Origin: Craterostigma plantagineum
Taxonomy: Eukaryota > Streptophyta > Magnoliopsida > Lamiales > Linderniaceae
Direction of reading: 5' to 3'
Length of the DNA: 64,000 nt
NCBI GenBank assembly: GCA_027422505.1
Contig: JAPQWV010000420.1
Location: 372,001 to 436,000 of the forward strand
Part shown: piece by piece, positions 35,822 to 48,238 of the stretch
Position numbering within the stretch: the stretch's first letter is position 1
Layout: each line of letters opens with the position of its first letter
Program-made: the position numbers and the translations under genes
The notes under the pieces: generated by a model
Told to the model about the DNA's origin: nothing
The model's database searches: none
What the model saw: only the letters and a program-made list of their open reading frames with translations

Positions 35822-36842
35822 GGGTTAATTTCAATTCAGCGCGTAAAAGTTTAATTTAAGATTTTTTAGCCCTCAGGAAGAAATTTCAGTTTAAAGGATC
35901 CAATTTGTGTAAATTTTAGACATAAGGGTAACCACAATTGTGGTTTATATGTGTGTCATTGTGCTTATTTGGCACTTTATATGACACACCACCATTGTAG
36001 ATGTGTCATGAGCATGACACTGTGTCATATTTATGACTGTGTCATATTTATGATTGTGGATGATCGTTTTGTGTTACAAACTACCAAGGTTCAAAAATAT
36101 CGAAAATCTTAGTGCTTTAAGGTTTAGTTGTTTAACCGATATAAAATCGGAATCAAACCGGAGTAAAACAGGTGTTCCTAAATATAATAAAATTGTATTT
36201 TATGAATAAATCTAAATAAAATGTGTAGATATCTAAAAAGTAATTGCAAAATGATATCTCAAAATTATTTATAAATTAGGTATAAAAGATGAAATAAAAG
36301 CAAAATATATTGACAAGAAATTAAAAACTAATTACAAATGAGGTACTAAAACATAATTTAATATAAAATTTATTAGATGTACAAAGGAATTCAACCCAAG
36401 ACCTTGAGAATGTAAGGCCCATCTAATAATCATTGGACCACAACTAATTATTTGACCACTGATCTATGTATTTACCATTTTATTACATTTTTGTTTCATT
36501 TCAATTTTTTTAAAATTAAATCTGAACTGGACTGGAATCAGATCGGATTTCCGGCCGGTTCGTCGATTTCCGGCTTGAACCGGCCGGTCCGGTCCAGTTT
36601 TAACAACCCTGCGTTCAACATGTTGTTATGTCACAACAACGAAGTTGTACTGCATAAATGAACTGGTATCGGATGATCCTTACCTGGTATCGAATGATCG
36701 TTTTGTTATAAATTTCGACATATTGTTATTTCAGAGCAATGAAGTGGTAATGTAGAAATCGGGTCCTTAAAACTAATTTTTTTCTGAGAGGGACTTAATA
36801 CTAAATGGAAATTCTGACAAGGGCCTGAATGAAAGTTGCCCA
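35822..36842. mobile_element. Degraded Mutator-like element with possible nested hAT piece
   Basis: The left end GGGTTAATTTCAATTCAG is matched by the inverted right end (GGGCAACTTTCATTCAG on the minus strand), and similarity continues imperfectly for about 80 bp. Flanks TTTCTTCTA (35813-35821) and TATTTTCTA (36843-36851) agree at seven of nine positions. Inside, 36085-36611 ends in TTTTAACAACCCTG after CCGGCCGG-rich sequence, a hAT-like end, but its flanking 8-mers agree poorly. No coding capacity. Confidence 0.5.
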
Positions 36843-36851
36843 TATTTTCTA

Positions 36852-37108
36852 CGCTTATATTAACATTTAAATAATTTAAACGACAGTATTGACCAATGAA
36901 GAATCACCGATGTCGTTATTATTACTTGAGAAAAGGTACGGCCCCGAGAATCGTAACGGCGATCTTCGCCTAAACGAAAGAGCTGTGTTCCTCTCTCACC
37001 TCTGTCTTCGTCTTCTCTTCACTCTCTCCAACGCCAAGATGCCATCTTTCAAGCAATTCACCGCCTCACTAACTACCCTCTGAACTCTATCGATACCATC
37101 CATCCACA
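36852..37108 (+). other. Possible gene fragment cut by a hAT insertion
   Basis: A short frame on the plus strand, and other open frames on both strands, lie in a locally GC-richer segment immediately before the hAT end at 37109. One plus-strand frame ending near 37100 reads HSLQRQDAIFQAIHRLTN. I do not recognise the family, and it may be the first exon of a gene interrupted by the transposon or chance. Confidence 0.3.
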
Positions 37109-39760
37109 CAGGGACGGGTATAGGATTCCAACATCGGGGGGCTCCATATTAATCTTCCTAACAGAGTGAAAAAACAAAACAACATTAAGAAATTCAAAGT
37201 TCTACACAGTTCATTCAAAATAATGTTTCCAACACACCTTATGCCATAGTATTAAAATTAAATATTATCAGAAGAGATACTAACACGAGCACGACGAAGG
37301 CATGGCAATTGTATTCGACGAGACTTCATACTTTAAAACTCTTGCAAAATAACTTCAGTTTCAGTATTGACAAATATTCCCTTTTCAACATAACACAACA
37401 GACAGTCTGCGAAACTCATCCCCTATTTTATTGCGCAAGTCTGTCTTGATAATCTTCATCGCAGAGAAAGATCTTTCAACGGTTGCTGTTGCAACAGGTA
37501 AGACCAACGCCAATATAATAAGTCGATAGACCAACGGAAATGCATCGTGACGCTTCATCCCTTTCATTTTCGTTGGAAGATCTCCAATGTTGTTGATACC
37601 AGAAAAAAGCCACACTTGATCCCACATGAGAAATATATGTCTTGAGTTCGTGATTCAATTCAGACATATCACTTGAACTAAAGTCTTCAGTATTTCCGCA
37701 AGACGAAGTAATCAGCCATGATCAAAGCTAGAGAATGCATTCCTAGGATCAAGACAACCGACACATATAAGCAACTCAGAATTTGATTCCGTAAAGCGAT
37801 TGTTAATCTCTTCCGAAATAAGATCGACCACCTATCATTACCACAATAAAGAACAATCAATAATTGGTGAATAATGAAATATTATTAATGAGAAATGAAA
37901 AATTAATCAAATACCTGTAAGAAGATATCGACTCGATAGTAATGTAGGTATGTCTTTTGTTGACCATCGACGGTCTTTCTAGTCCGTCTTTTAACAAAAT
38001 CATTCATATTTGGCACGTCGATTTCATTCGACGAACAAAAGCCAATGACTTCACTTAACAAATCATCCCAAGCATCATCGCTAAATTTCTTCATGTCACT
38101 CTTCAATGTTTTGATCAAATCAATAGCAGTGGCTATGTTTTGAGTCTTCTGTTGTTGAACTTGTGATAATGCATTAGTCATTCCCAAAATATGCTCCATC
38201 AAACGACCAATGAATACAAATTCAAAGGTTTCCATTTTATCAAGCAAGCCCGTAGCAAGCCCTCGGCTTTTTCCATCGGGTCCATCCTCCATCACAATTG
38301 CAAGCACTTCTACCGGATTCCACAAGTAAAATAGTCTTGTAATAGTTTTAGAGTGAGAACCCCACCGTGTATCTCCTGCTCGAGCTAAGCTTGCTTCTTG
38401 ATTCTTGCCCTTACACGTCAAAGTTTCACCTTCTATATTTTTCACAAGATTATCATACTGCTTTTGTCGAAGAGCATCCTTCTTTTTGCACGAAGCACCA
38501 ACAACATTAACAATCAAGGTTAGATACTCAAAAACTATTCACCATTGTATGTTTCGTTGCCATGGCAACAACTAACTGAAGTCGATGAGAAAAACAATGG
38601 ACGTAATGTGCATACTTATTTTCTTTCAAAATAAGAGATTTTAATCCATCAAATTCTCCACGCATGTTTGATGCCCCACCATATCCTTGGCTTCTAAGAC
38701 TACAAATTGATAATCCATTCTTCGCAAAGAAATCATCAATAGCATACTTCAATGATTGAGCTGAAGTATCAGTAACATGGATGACTCCAAGAAATTGTTC
38801 AATCACCTCTCCTTTGTCATTGATGAATCTATAACAATCGTCATTTGCTCCTTAACTGAACAATCTCGTTCTCGAGCCTCATCAATCAAAATAGAGAAAA
38901 ATTTATCTCCTAACTCATTAAGAATGGCTTTCTTCACCTCACCACAAGCACTGATAATTTGCCTTTGAATCATTGGAGAAGTCAATTGATTGTTTCCCGG
39001 AGCATTTGACTCCATCACCTTATTTACTTTTTCATTGTGTGCACAATACCATCTCACTATCTCAAGAAAGTTTCCCCGATGCAAAGACTCCGAAGACTCA
39101 TCGTCTACACGAAAAGCCAAGCCTAGTCCTAAAAGTAACCGAATAACATCGACAATGGAGGTCAATCTCATGCGATAAGCAACCTCCATTTCTTCACTTT
39201 TCTCATTATCACATAATCCACATTATGCCTTTGGTCTTCAAATCCCAAAAACTGAATTTTAGCATAATTATGGATGCTATTTTTCCCTCCTTCATGTTCA
39301 ACAAATTTCTCCAAACCTTTCTTCCAATTCCTAAAACCAATTATTGTGAACACATCGTCTCCATGCTTGCGACACTTGGCAAATAATAAGCACAAAAAAC
39401 AAAATGCAGCATCTTTAGATGAGCTATATTCTAACAACTTATGTTTCGCGAACCATGTGTTCTGAAACCTTCTTGCATAACTACCAAAATAACTTGATGG
39501 AAAAGTATGTCCAACCGGTTGACAAGGACCTTTTACTAAATATTATCTCCTTATTTCATCCGTACATCAATTGGATAGCTATTAATTGGTTTACGTAACG
39601 CCGGATCACCAATAATACCATCATTTATTGATTCTTCATCTATTCAACATATTTTACCTCTTTTATTCTCGTTTGAATTTGCATCGTTTGAAGAGGGCGC
39701 GCCACTTGGTTGGAGCTTTTTTGTTCCCACAACACATCTATCCATATCGAGTGTCCTTCA
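37109..39760 (-). pseudogene. hAT-superfamily transposase (ZMYM1/DUF4371-like), broken
   Basis: The left end shows CAGGGACGGG, a hAT-type terminus. Translating the minus strand gives in order a short N-terminus from ATG 39745 that stops after about 33 codons, a TTF-type zinc-finger region (39437-39168, AFCFLCLLFAKCRKHG), a DUF4371 region (39189-38528, FFSILIDEARE, GYGGASNMRGEF), a central part (38517-37903, RWGSHSKTI) and the hAT C-terminal dimerisation domain (37627-37385, ATVERSFSAMK). Several frameshifts and stops separate the parts. The right terminus is not found, and sequence after about 39900 to 40165 is unassigned. Confidence 0.82.
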
Positions 39761-39769
39761 AATCATTAA

Positions 39770-40165
39770 AATAATACCACTTAGTATTTAAAAAATATAG
39801 GACCAAAGATACATCAAGAATAACCTAAAAACTCGTGGAATAAAGAACTCAAACAAATTATAAACATTACCTATTGTTTCTTATTTTATGGAGATGGTGA
39901 AAATTCTGATTTTCTGACCTCTCGTTTCTTCCATCGCCTTTCTCAGCTTTTTTTTTCAAAGCTCTGTTTCTTATTCAATATAATTACATACCAATTAAAC
40001 TAACTATAGGCCAATTTACTACTTTTATAGGCCTTGTAAGAGAAATAAATTGGCCCATAGAGAAATAAATTAATTTCTGGAAATAAAATGGCACATGTAG
40101 AGAAACAAACTAATTTAAAGATATAAAAAACAGGGCCCAAAACATTTTTTTAGTCAACCCACCAG
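39770..40165. other. Unassigned AT-rich spacer
   Basis: No gene seen. It probably includes the lost right end of the hAT element. The junction with Copia-derived sequence at about 40166 is abrupt, without a visible duplication. Confidence 0.45.
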
Positions 40166-40632
40166 CCCATACAAAACGGGGGATCAGCTGTCCCAGACAA
40201 CCCGTATAGTAACGAATAAAATACAAACCGGGGGGAACCTTGTAACCCTTAACATATCACCCGGAAGTAGAGCCTAAGTCCACGCCGACGTCTTAATACG
40301 TGTCATACAAACATGCATACAACATAAACACGTTCACGACAACAAAACGCTCAAAAAAACCGAAACGAAATTTGGGCTAGTCCTAAACTTACGGACCCAC
40401 AAGTTACGAACCGCGACGAGACTCCCACTAGGGTTTTCTCTCCACGTTGCTACGCTACGTCTGAAAGCTCGCAACTAAGCGACCTCCGACCAAGCGAGCG
40501 CTCGGTTTACAAACACGAACTAAGTACAACTCATGCATTGACGCTTGAGCAACTTAGTGACTTGCACAACCGAGTTCGTTTCGGACTCGTTTATGTCGAT
40601 TCTTAGAACCGAGCCTATGTCTTTGATACCAC
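40166..40632 (-). repeat. Truncated Copia leader copy left of the left LTR
   Basis: This segment matches 47773-48238, the untranslated leader plus primer-binding site of the Copia element to the right, at high identity, including TACAAAACGGG near the start and TTGATACCAC next to the LTR. A leader and primer-binding site outside the 3' LTR shows that another copy of the element once continued to the left, sharing this LTR. Confidence 0.85.
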
Positions 40633-42887
40633 TGTTAGGAAACCCGGGTGACCCGAGGCCTTGCCCCGAACGCAGCGGAATTTAAAATTTTTCCCGGGTT
40701 CCCCATACGGTTTCCCCAGGATACTCGGTTAAATAAAGAAACTGCATAATCGAACGTATAAAAGAATAAGGATCTTACCCTTGTAGCGAAGATCCTTAGC
40801 TCCCGTAGCTCACAAACTGTGACGAAGAGAATCACGCCGACCCCGTGACGTGCCGTAAACCTACACCACCCCAAGGATGGCTAGAGATGGTGTGGAGTAT
40901 TGTATAGAGATGTTTAGATGTGTATGTGATTTCCAAAACTCACAAACACTTAGGGTTTTCTCAAGAACAACCCCAAATGCTCTAGCTTCTCTCTAAAATC
41001 TCTAAGTTTAGTGTGAGAAAGCTTATAAACTTATTATGGACGAAACTCCCAAGTCTATAATTGCAAAACCAAGTTTTAAACCATGAAATAGACTTTGGAT
41101 TTGTTTAAATGAGATCATGTCCTACATGGCTCATTTTGTTTGATTCTCTTGTTATTTTATCATCTAATGACTAGATATTGTCCCACAAATCATAACAAAA
41201 GAACAAGGAACGAAATTGGATTTGATTTGGATCAAATTTGACCAAAAAACTGTCGGTCACGGCCTCTGACATGACCTGTCACGGCCGTGACACATCATTG
41301 GACGACTTCTGCCGCTCGTCACGGTCTTTGTCACGGCCGTGACCATCTTCCGGAGGCTGTCACGGCCTGGGCATGAAGTGTCACGGCCATGACACCATCG
41401 GGCACCATTTTTGCTCGCCTCTGCCAGTCGTCACGGCCACGTGCAAGGCTGTCACGGCCGTGACAGCCCTGACAGCTTTGCGGCAGTTTCGTATTTCGAT
41501 CCGATCGAGGGGTAAACGATGTCCGATTGTCCTGAAATATTAGTTAAAAGACTCAATCTTGATTTTGACCAAAGGGATTCTCAATCTGAGGTCTAGATTG
41601 GGAGATATGAATTTTTGAAGCTACTGCTACTTTGCAGAGGGACTTCATGACCGTGACAAGTCTTGCTTGTCATTGTGAACCCTATTTATGCTTCATTCTT
41701 CACCTTTTCCGTTCCATAAATTTCCGTCATGTAAATATAGTTTCTAAAACATATATTTAACATTTTTATTAACGTCTCTAAGATCGTTAAATCATTTTAC
41801 ATCTCATATTAGTTAGGCACTATCACAGTGATCATTTTTAAGCCCGACTCTCTTGGTTCGTCTCAACCCGCCAAGGGAGGAATCCAAGAATTTGGTAAGC
41901 GCCTAGCCAATCCCGCGGTACCAAATAGATCCCTTGTTGAGTACGATCTTCGATCTACGAACCGACTATAGATTATTGTCGTACGTATAGACCCTTCACA
42001 AATGTCCGATCGAGTGAGAGTCATGGTTACGTCAAACTCACTAGACTCAACTCTATGACTAATTCGTGACTGGCTAAATTACTAAACTGCCCTTACGTCC
42101 CACGTAAGTCAGTTTATAGCTTCTGCCGAAGACTTCGTACTTTCCCGTCCCCGAATGTGCACAGGACATATATCTCAGTTACTAACGAGATAGTGAATCC
42201 CTAACGTTAGTCTAAGCACGGTAGTTACCCTTTGTTGTCAAGACAACACGTCGCCGCCGACCCATGTTCGTCCCCAAACAAGGTGGGCCTAGCAAATTAG
42301 TGACATGTCAAGACCCAAAGTCAACTCCGTCAAAAACCCTTCGGTCTAAGGTCCACGCACACTACTATAGTCAATCGATCGATCATTGACGCTACCCAGA
42401 GTAACGATAAGGCCCATGTGATCGTCGATTGTGAGTCGTGTCCAAGTACATGTTAATCCCCTGATTCAACTTATACCAATGTTACGACCTCCCGCTTCCC
42501 AAGCGAATGATTGGCACAACCATATAAGAGTCGTTAACAAATAAGTCGTAATTGACGCTCAGTCACCCTACTGAGGTCTAAGACTTATGGACTAATTTAA
42601 TATCGTAGAATAATAGCTCACCGGTGCTCCTCTCTCATCCCATGAGGATCGGTGAATAAACCCACAATATATGGGATTTATTTATTTACCGTCTCACAGG
42701 ATGCCTAGTAAGACTTTATAGGTAAATAAATAATATGCCTTTTTGAAGAATACATTATAAAGTATAAATTCCATTAATACGTATAAGAATACATTATTCA
42801 AATACATAACGAATAATACATCGATTATTAAATACATGCCCTATTCATTACATCCTCGAATGGCATTCCGAGGGCACATCCCCAACA
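40633..42887 (-). repeat. Left 2.2-kb Copia LTR
   Basis: Runs from TGTTAGGAAACCC to CATCCCCAACA (plus strand) and aligns along its whole length with 48239-50472. Near its middle, 41255-41466, are eight copies of TCACGGCC-type motifs, three of them the perfect palindrome TCACGGCCGTGA. It also contains a conserved CCCACGTAAGTCAGTTTATAG stretch near 42096. Confidence 0.93.
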
Positions 42888-42995
42888 ATCTCCCACTTGC
42901 ACTCAATGCCATGCGCTATGATATCGTAACCCCATTTTATGGAGGTGTCGATCAAGCACTGCCTGTGTAGAGGCTCGGTGAACGGGTCCGCCACG

Positions 42996-45900
42996 TTATC
43001 CGCGGTGGCTATTTTCTGCACAGCTATGTAGCCATTCTCGACGAACCCACGCATACGTGGTATTTTCTATGTGTTTGGACTTTGAATGAGACCTAGGTTC
43101 CTTGGCTTGTGCTACTGCCCCACTATTGTCGCACCACAATGGTAGCGGGCGGTCCACTATGCCTGGAACAACTTGAAGTTCTTCTAAGAACTTTCTCATC
43201 CAAACACCTTCCTTTGCTGCCTCAGAGGCCGCAATATACTCAGCCTCAGTGGTGGAATCGGCAGTAGTGCTTTGCTTAGAACTTTTCCAAGTCACTGCTC
43301 CACCATTGAGCGTATAGACGAAACCAGAATTGGATTTTCGGTCATCCACGTCCGACTGGAAATCCGAATTGGTATAACCATCCACCTCTAATTCTCCATT
43401 ACCATAAATCAGTACCATATCTTTAGTCCGTCTAAGATACTTAAAGATATTCTTTACTGCATTCCAATGTTCCTTACCAGGATTCGATTGGTACCTACTT
43501 ACTATGCTCAAAGCATACGCAATGTCAGGTCGCGTACATAGCATCGCATACATTAGACTACCTATTGCTGATGCATAAGGGATATCACTCATTTCCTTCC
43601 TTGCTTCCTCACTTTGAGGACACATGGATTTTGAGAGATGAATCCCATGTCGCATTGGCAAGAACCCTTTCTTAGATTCATCCATTCGAAATCGTTTCAG
43701 GATCTTTTCTAAGTAAAGGGCCTGAGATAGACCTATCATTCGATTCGCTCAATCTCTAAAAAGGCGAATTCCAAGAATATAGGTTGCTTCTCCCAGGTCT
43801 TTCATGGAAAATTCGGTCGAAAGCCAAGCTTTCACCTCCGAGAGCATTCCGATATCGTTTCCCATCAAAAGGATGGCATCCACGTACAATACGAGGAACG
43901 ATATCTTACTCCCACTGACCTTCTTGTAAACGCAAGGCTCATCTTCATTCTGTAAGAATCCGTAGTTCCTAACTACTTCATCAAATCGAAGATTCCAGCT
44001 CCTAGACGCTTGCTTAAGTCCATAAATAGACCTGTTAAGCTTGCACACTTTGTGAACATCTGCTTGCGATGTAAAACCCTTGGGCTGCTCCATATAGATT
44101 TCCTCCTGGAGGAATCCATTTAGGAAAGCGGTTTTCACATCCATCTGCCAGATCTCGTAATCATAGTATGCTGCTATAGCAAGCAGAATACAGATAGACT
44201 TAATCATTGCAACAGGTGAAAAGGTTTTCTCATAATCGATGCCCTCTTTTTTATTATACCCTTTCGCTACTAGCCTAGCTTTATAGGTTTCAACCTGCCC
44301 ATCAGATCCAATCTTTCTCTTGTAGATCCATTTACACCCTATAGGTCCATACTTGGTTGGTATGCATCGAGTCCATCTCTGCTTTCATAGCTTCGACCCA
44401 TTTCTTAGAGTCAACATCCATCATTGCTTGGTCAAAGGTAGCAGGGTCGTCACCAACGATCCCTTCAGTCGCAGCACCCCCGTGCTCGACATGACCATAC
44501 CATATCTCTCAGGCATGCGAGATATCTTACCCGACCTGCGCAATTCTGGGCGCGTCTCAGACTGCTCATCTGTGCCCTCAGGCACTGATGTCTCTGGAAG
44601 CGTTTCATCTAACTCTCCAAGAGTCACTTCTCTGCCAGCTCCACCTTCTCGAACGAACTGTTCCTCGAGAAAATGAGCGTGGATAGCTACGACGATCCTT
44701 TGATCATCATGGAAGTAAAAATAATATCACATGCTATCATCGGGATATCCGACGAAACGTCCTTTCATGGACCTAGATTCGAGTTTGTCTGCTAATAGCT
44801 TTTTCACATAGGCGGGGCATCCCCAAATCCTTAAGTGATTCAAGCTGGGCTTCTTACCATTCCAAATTTCGTAAGGTACCCTATCTACAGACTTCGAAGG
44901 GGTTCTGTTCAAAACATAAACTGCAGTTTGCAAAGCATATCCCCATAACGATATGGGAAGATCTGTATAGCTTAGCATAGATCGAACTTTATCTAATAAT
45001 GTCCGATTTCTGCGTTCAGCAACACCATTCTGTTGTGGTGTCCCTGGCGGTGTAAACTGCGAAATAATTCCATTTTCTTTCAAGAAATCATCGAACTCGA
45101 GACTCATATACTCGCCGCCTCGATCTGATCCTACGACTCTAATTTGTCTCCCAGTTTGATTTTCCACTAAAGTTTTGAATTCCTTGAACTTTTCAAGCGT
45201 TTCAGACTTGTGCTTCAACAGATACACCAAGCCGTAGCGAGAGTGATCATCTGTGAAAGTCACGAAATAATGGAAATTACCTCGGGCCGCTACACTAAAC
45301 GGTCCACAAACGTCTGTATGGATCAAATCCAAAAGATTAGTGGCTCTTTGAAAAGTCCCTGTAAAAGGAGACTTAGTCATTTTGCCGAGAATACAAGACT
45401 CACACGTTGGATAGGAATCTAATTCCGTAGGCTTAATAATGCCGTGTTTCTCCAACTCTTGAATCTTTCGAACTCTGGCATGACCAAGTCTAAGATGCCA
45501 CAAATACTTTTTATTTAACTCAAGTTACGTTTGTTGGTAACTACATTCGCATGTTCCTGAACGTTAACGTAATATAAACCATTTATTAACGTTGCATTTT
45601 CGACGCATTTAGTTCCAAAATAAATATCAGAAATATTATTATTGAACCGAAATTCATAGCCATTCTTACTCAAAGCAGGAATAGAAATAATATTTTTTAG
45701 CCCCTTGGGCAATACAAGTACATCGGTAAATATAATACATGTCCAGAACTTAATACAAGAGTTTTCGATCCAACATGACTAGCAGGTACACTATGTCCGC
45801 TACCAACGTTGATCAAGACTTCTTGTTCCACCAGCTTTCTACTTCGTTCCAGACCCTGGTTCAAAACGCATATGTGAGCACTAGCTCCCGAGTCAAGAAT

Positions 45901-46766
45901 CCACGAAGTGGAAAATACAGTAAATGAACAATAAGTTTCCAAAACTTTACCTGATGCCCCAGAAGCTCGAAGCTTGGGGCAGTTCCTTTTCCAATGGCCC
46001 AGCTCTTGGCAGTGAAGACACCTATCAGTCGCCTTCGGAACTTTAGGCACGTTCATTTTTGCTTTGCCCTTTTTCTTAATTCCTCTTTTTGGCTTATTAG
46101 GCTTGGGCTTGGACTTGTTCGACTTAGATCTCTTAGACCTTGTAGTCGCAACAAGCGCAACCTCTTTTCCCTTTCCTTTCTTTAGCTCACGCTGAGTCTG
46201 AACCAGCGTGTTCATGAGTTCAGGAAGGGAAAATCGTCTATCGCTCAGATTATAGTTTATAATAAACTGAGCAAATGAAGCTGGGAGTGACTGAAGGATC
46301 AGGTCAATCTGAAGCTCGTTGTGAATGGGACAACTGAGAAAGCCAGTTCCTCGATGTACCCAATGAGCTTACGCACATGTGCCGCAACATCTGCGCCCTC
46401 AGGCATCTTGGTATGAAAGATATTGTCGGCAGCACGGTATCGAGACGATCTCGACTGCTCGCCATACAACTCCTTCAGATGAATCAATATCTCGCGTATT
46501 TGCATACCCTCATGCTGGCGCTGCAGATCATTATTCATCCCAGCTAACATATAAGCCTTGACACGGGCACTATCAGCCATCCATTTGGCATAATATTCCT
46601 TGTCAGCATCACTCGCACCCTCTTGAGGTTCGAATGGTATGGGTCCCTCAAGGACATACTCTAGGCGTTCCAGAGTGAGGACTATCCTCAAGTTACGGAG
46701 CCAGTCCGCAAGGTTTGGACCCTCCAAACGATTTTGCGTGATCAGTAAATTGAATGGTGACGTCAT
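42996..46766 (-). pseudogene. Copia gag-pol with frameshifts and altered RT active site
   Basis: Gag starts at 46766 (MTSPFNLLITQNRLEG). A zinc knuckle CLHCQELGHWKRNC and protease WILDSGASAHIC occur in 46215-45697. Integrase (45503-44727) has CESCILGKMTK, then HTDVCGPF, SDRGGEYM and AERRNRTLLD for the D-D-E core. RT (44207-43749) shows YVDAILLM where active enzymes have YVDD, so a catalytic aspartate is lost. RNase H is at 43739-42996. Frame breaks near 46300, 45700, 45510, 44700 and 43745 confirm decay. Confidence 0.88.
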
Positions 46767-48225
46767 TTTGTATACAAACTAGAAAGAAAACAATCTGCAG
46801 AAAATAAAGCATTGAAGGGGTCAATGTATTATTCTACAAGCACAAATAAGGACTTTAATAATTTGGCTTGACTCCCACTATTTTTCTCAAAATCCCATTC
46901 TCCCGATAGAGATTTCGGAAACCTCGTTGATAGTTTCATAATGGTGTTGATTTCCCGCTCCGCAGAAATGAGCCTCAACCTAACAGTTTATTGACCCATT
47001 ACTCGAACGGCGCCGTGTCCCACACGAACCCATAGATGAACCCGTGTCTTACACGAGTCCATCTCATGAGTGTTTCAACAACTTTGTCTCCGGTCAGGAA
47101 CCCATACCCTAACAGGAATAATTGGGAAATAACCGTCTAAGTGTGATCTATCAACGTCAGGCTCAATCCTAACATTTAGAAATTCCCGCCTGTAGGATAA
47201 CTCTTTATACGGCGTGAATATGTTTCGGAGAGCGGCGTTTAGACAGTCACCCATAATATCCACGTCAAGAGTAAAAATGTTTGGCGTCGATAACTCGAAA
47301 CAAATTGCACATATACTCAAGTCGTTTCAATAATGAGCTTGACTTTATTGTCTTAACGCACTCGGACCAACTACGACAAGAGTGAGATGATTGGCGCCGA
47401 TAACTCGGAACAAACCGCACACGACACTCAAGCCGCAATGGTTTTGAGCTTGATAGAAGACAGGAACCCTGTCCCTTTACCCACTTAGTATTTAGTCCAA
47501 CCGGGAGAAAACGTCTCACACACTTAAGCACTTAAACACGCACGTAACGTCAAACAAACATGCTAGTATACGCGGTAAACCTAGTTTGCCTATAAGACCG
47601 TCTGCGTGAACTATTTCTACTCTACTACATTTATTTTATAAAATTACATCTCTTGTCTTCGGCTTCACACTATGTTCTCGAACGACCTCCAAGTCTTCGA
47701 ACGGCCTTCTCGTGGACCCGTGTCGTACTTGTACAGCCATCATACAAAAATTAATTTTCTAATATTAACTAAAATACAAAACGGGGGGATCAGCTGTCCC
47801 AGACAACCCGTATATTAACGAATAAAATACAAACCAGGGGGAACCTTGTCACCCTTAACATATCACCCGGAAATAGAGCATAAGTCCACGCCGACGTCTT
47901 AATACGTGTCATACAAACATGCATACAACATAAACACGTTCACGACAACAAAACGCTCAAAAAAAACCGAAACGAAATTTGGGCTAGTCCTAGACTTACG
48001 GACCCACAAGTTACGAACCGCGACGAGACTCCCACTAGGGTTTTCTCTCCACGTTGCTATGCTACGTCGGAAAGCTCGCAACTAAGCGACCTCCGACCAA
48101 GCGAGCGCTCGGTTTACAAACTCGAACTAAGTACAACTCATGCTTTGACGCTTGAGCAACTTAGTGCTTGCACAACCGAGTTCGTTTCGGACTCGTTTAT
48201 GTCGTTTCTTAGAACCGAGCCTATG

Positions 48226-48237
48226 TCTCTGATACCA
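48226..48237 (-). other. Copia primer-binding site
   Basis: The minus strand reads TGGTATCAGAGA, matching the initiator-tRNA-Met site in all but the last base and directly abutting the LTR start at 48239. Confidence 0.8.
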
Positions 48238-48238
48238 C

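Larger units (their letters stand above)
42888..48238 (-). mobile_element. Ty1/Copia retrotransposon internal region (2.2-kb LTR family)
   Basis: Bounded by the two LTRs. The polypurine stretch AAGTGGGAGAT lies next to the left LTR, and the primer-binding site complement TCTGATACCA next to the right LTR, so the element is on the minus strand. A long leader of about 1.47 kb separates the right LTR from gag. The leader holds two ~110-bp tandem copies at about 47278-47342 and 47388-47455 (GATAACTCGGAACAAACCGC and variants). Confidence 0.9.

Noticed and set aside
41255..41466. CRISPR-like array from regularly repeated palindromes
   Set aside because: Repeat units are short, spacing is irregular, the array is duplicated in both LTRs and the genome is a plant.
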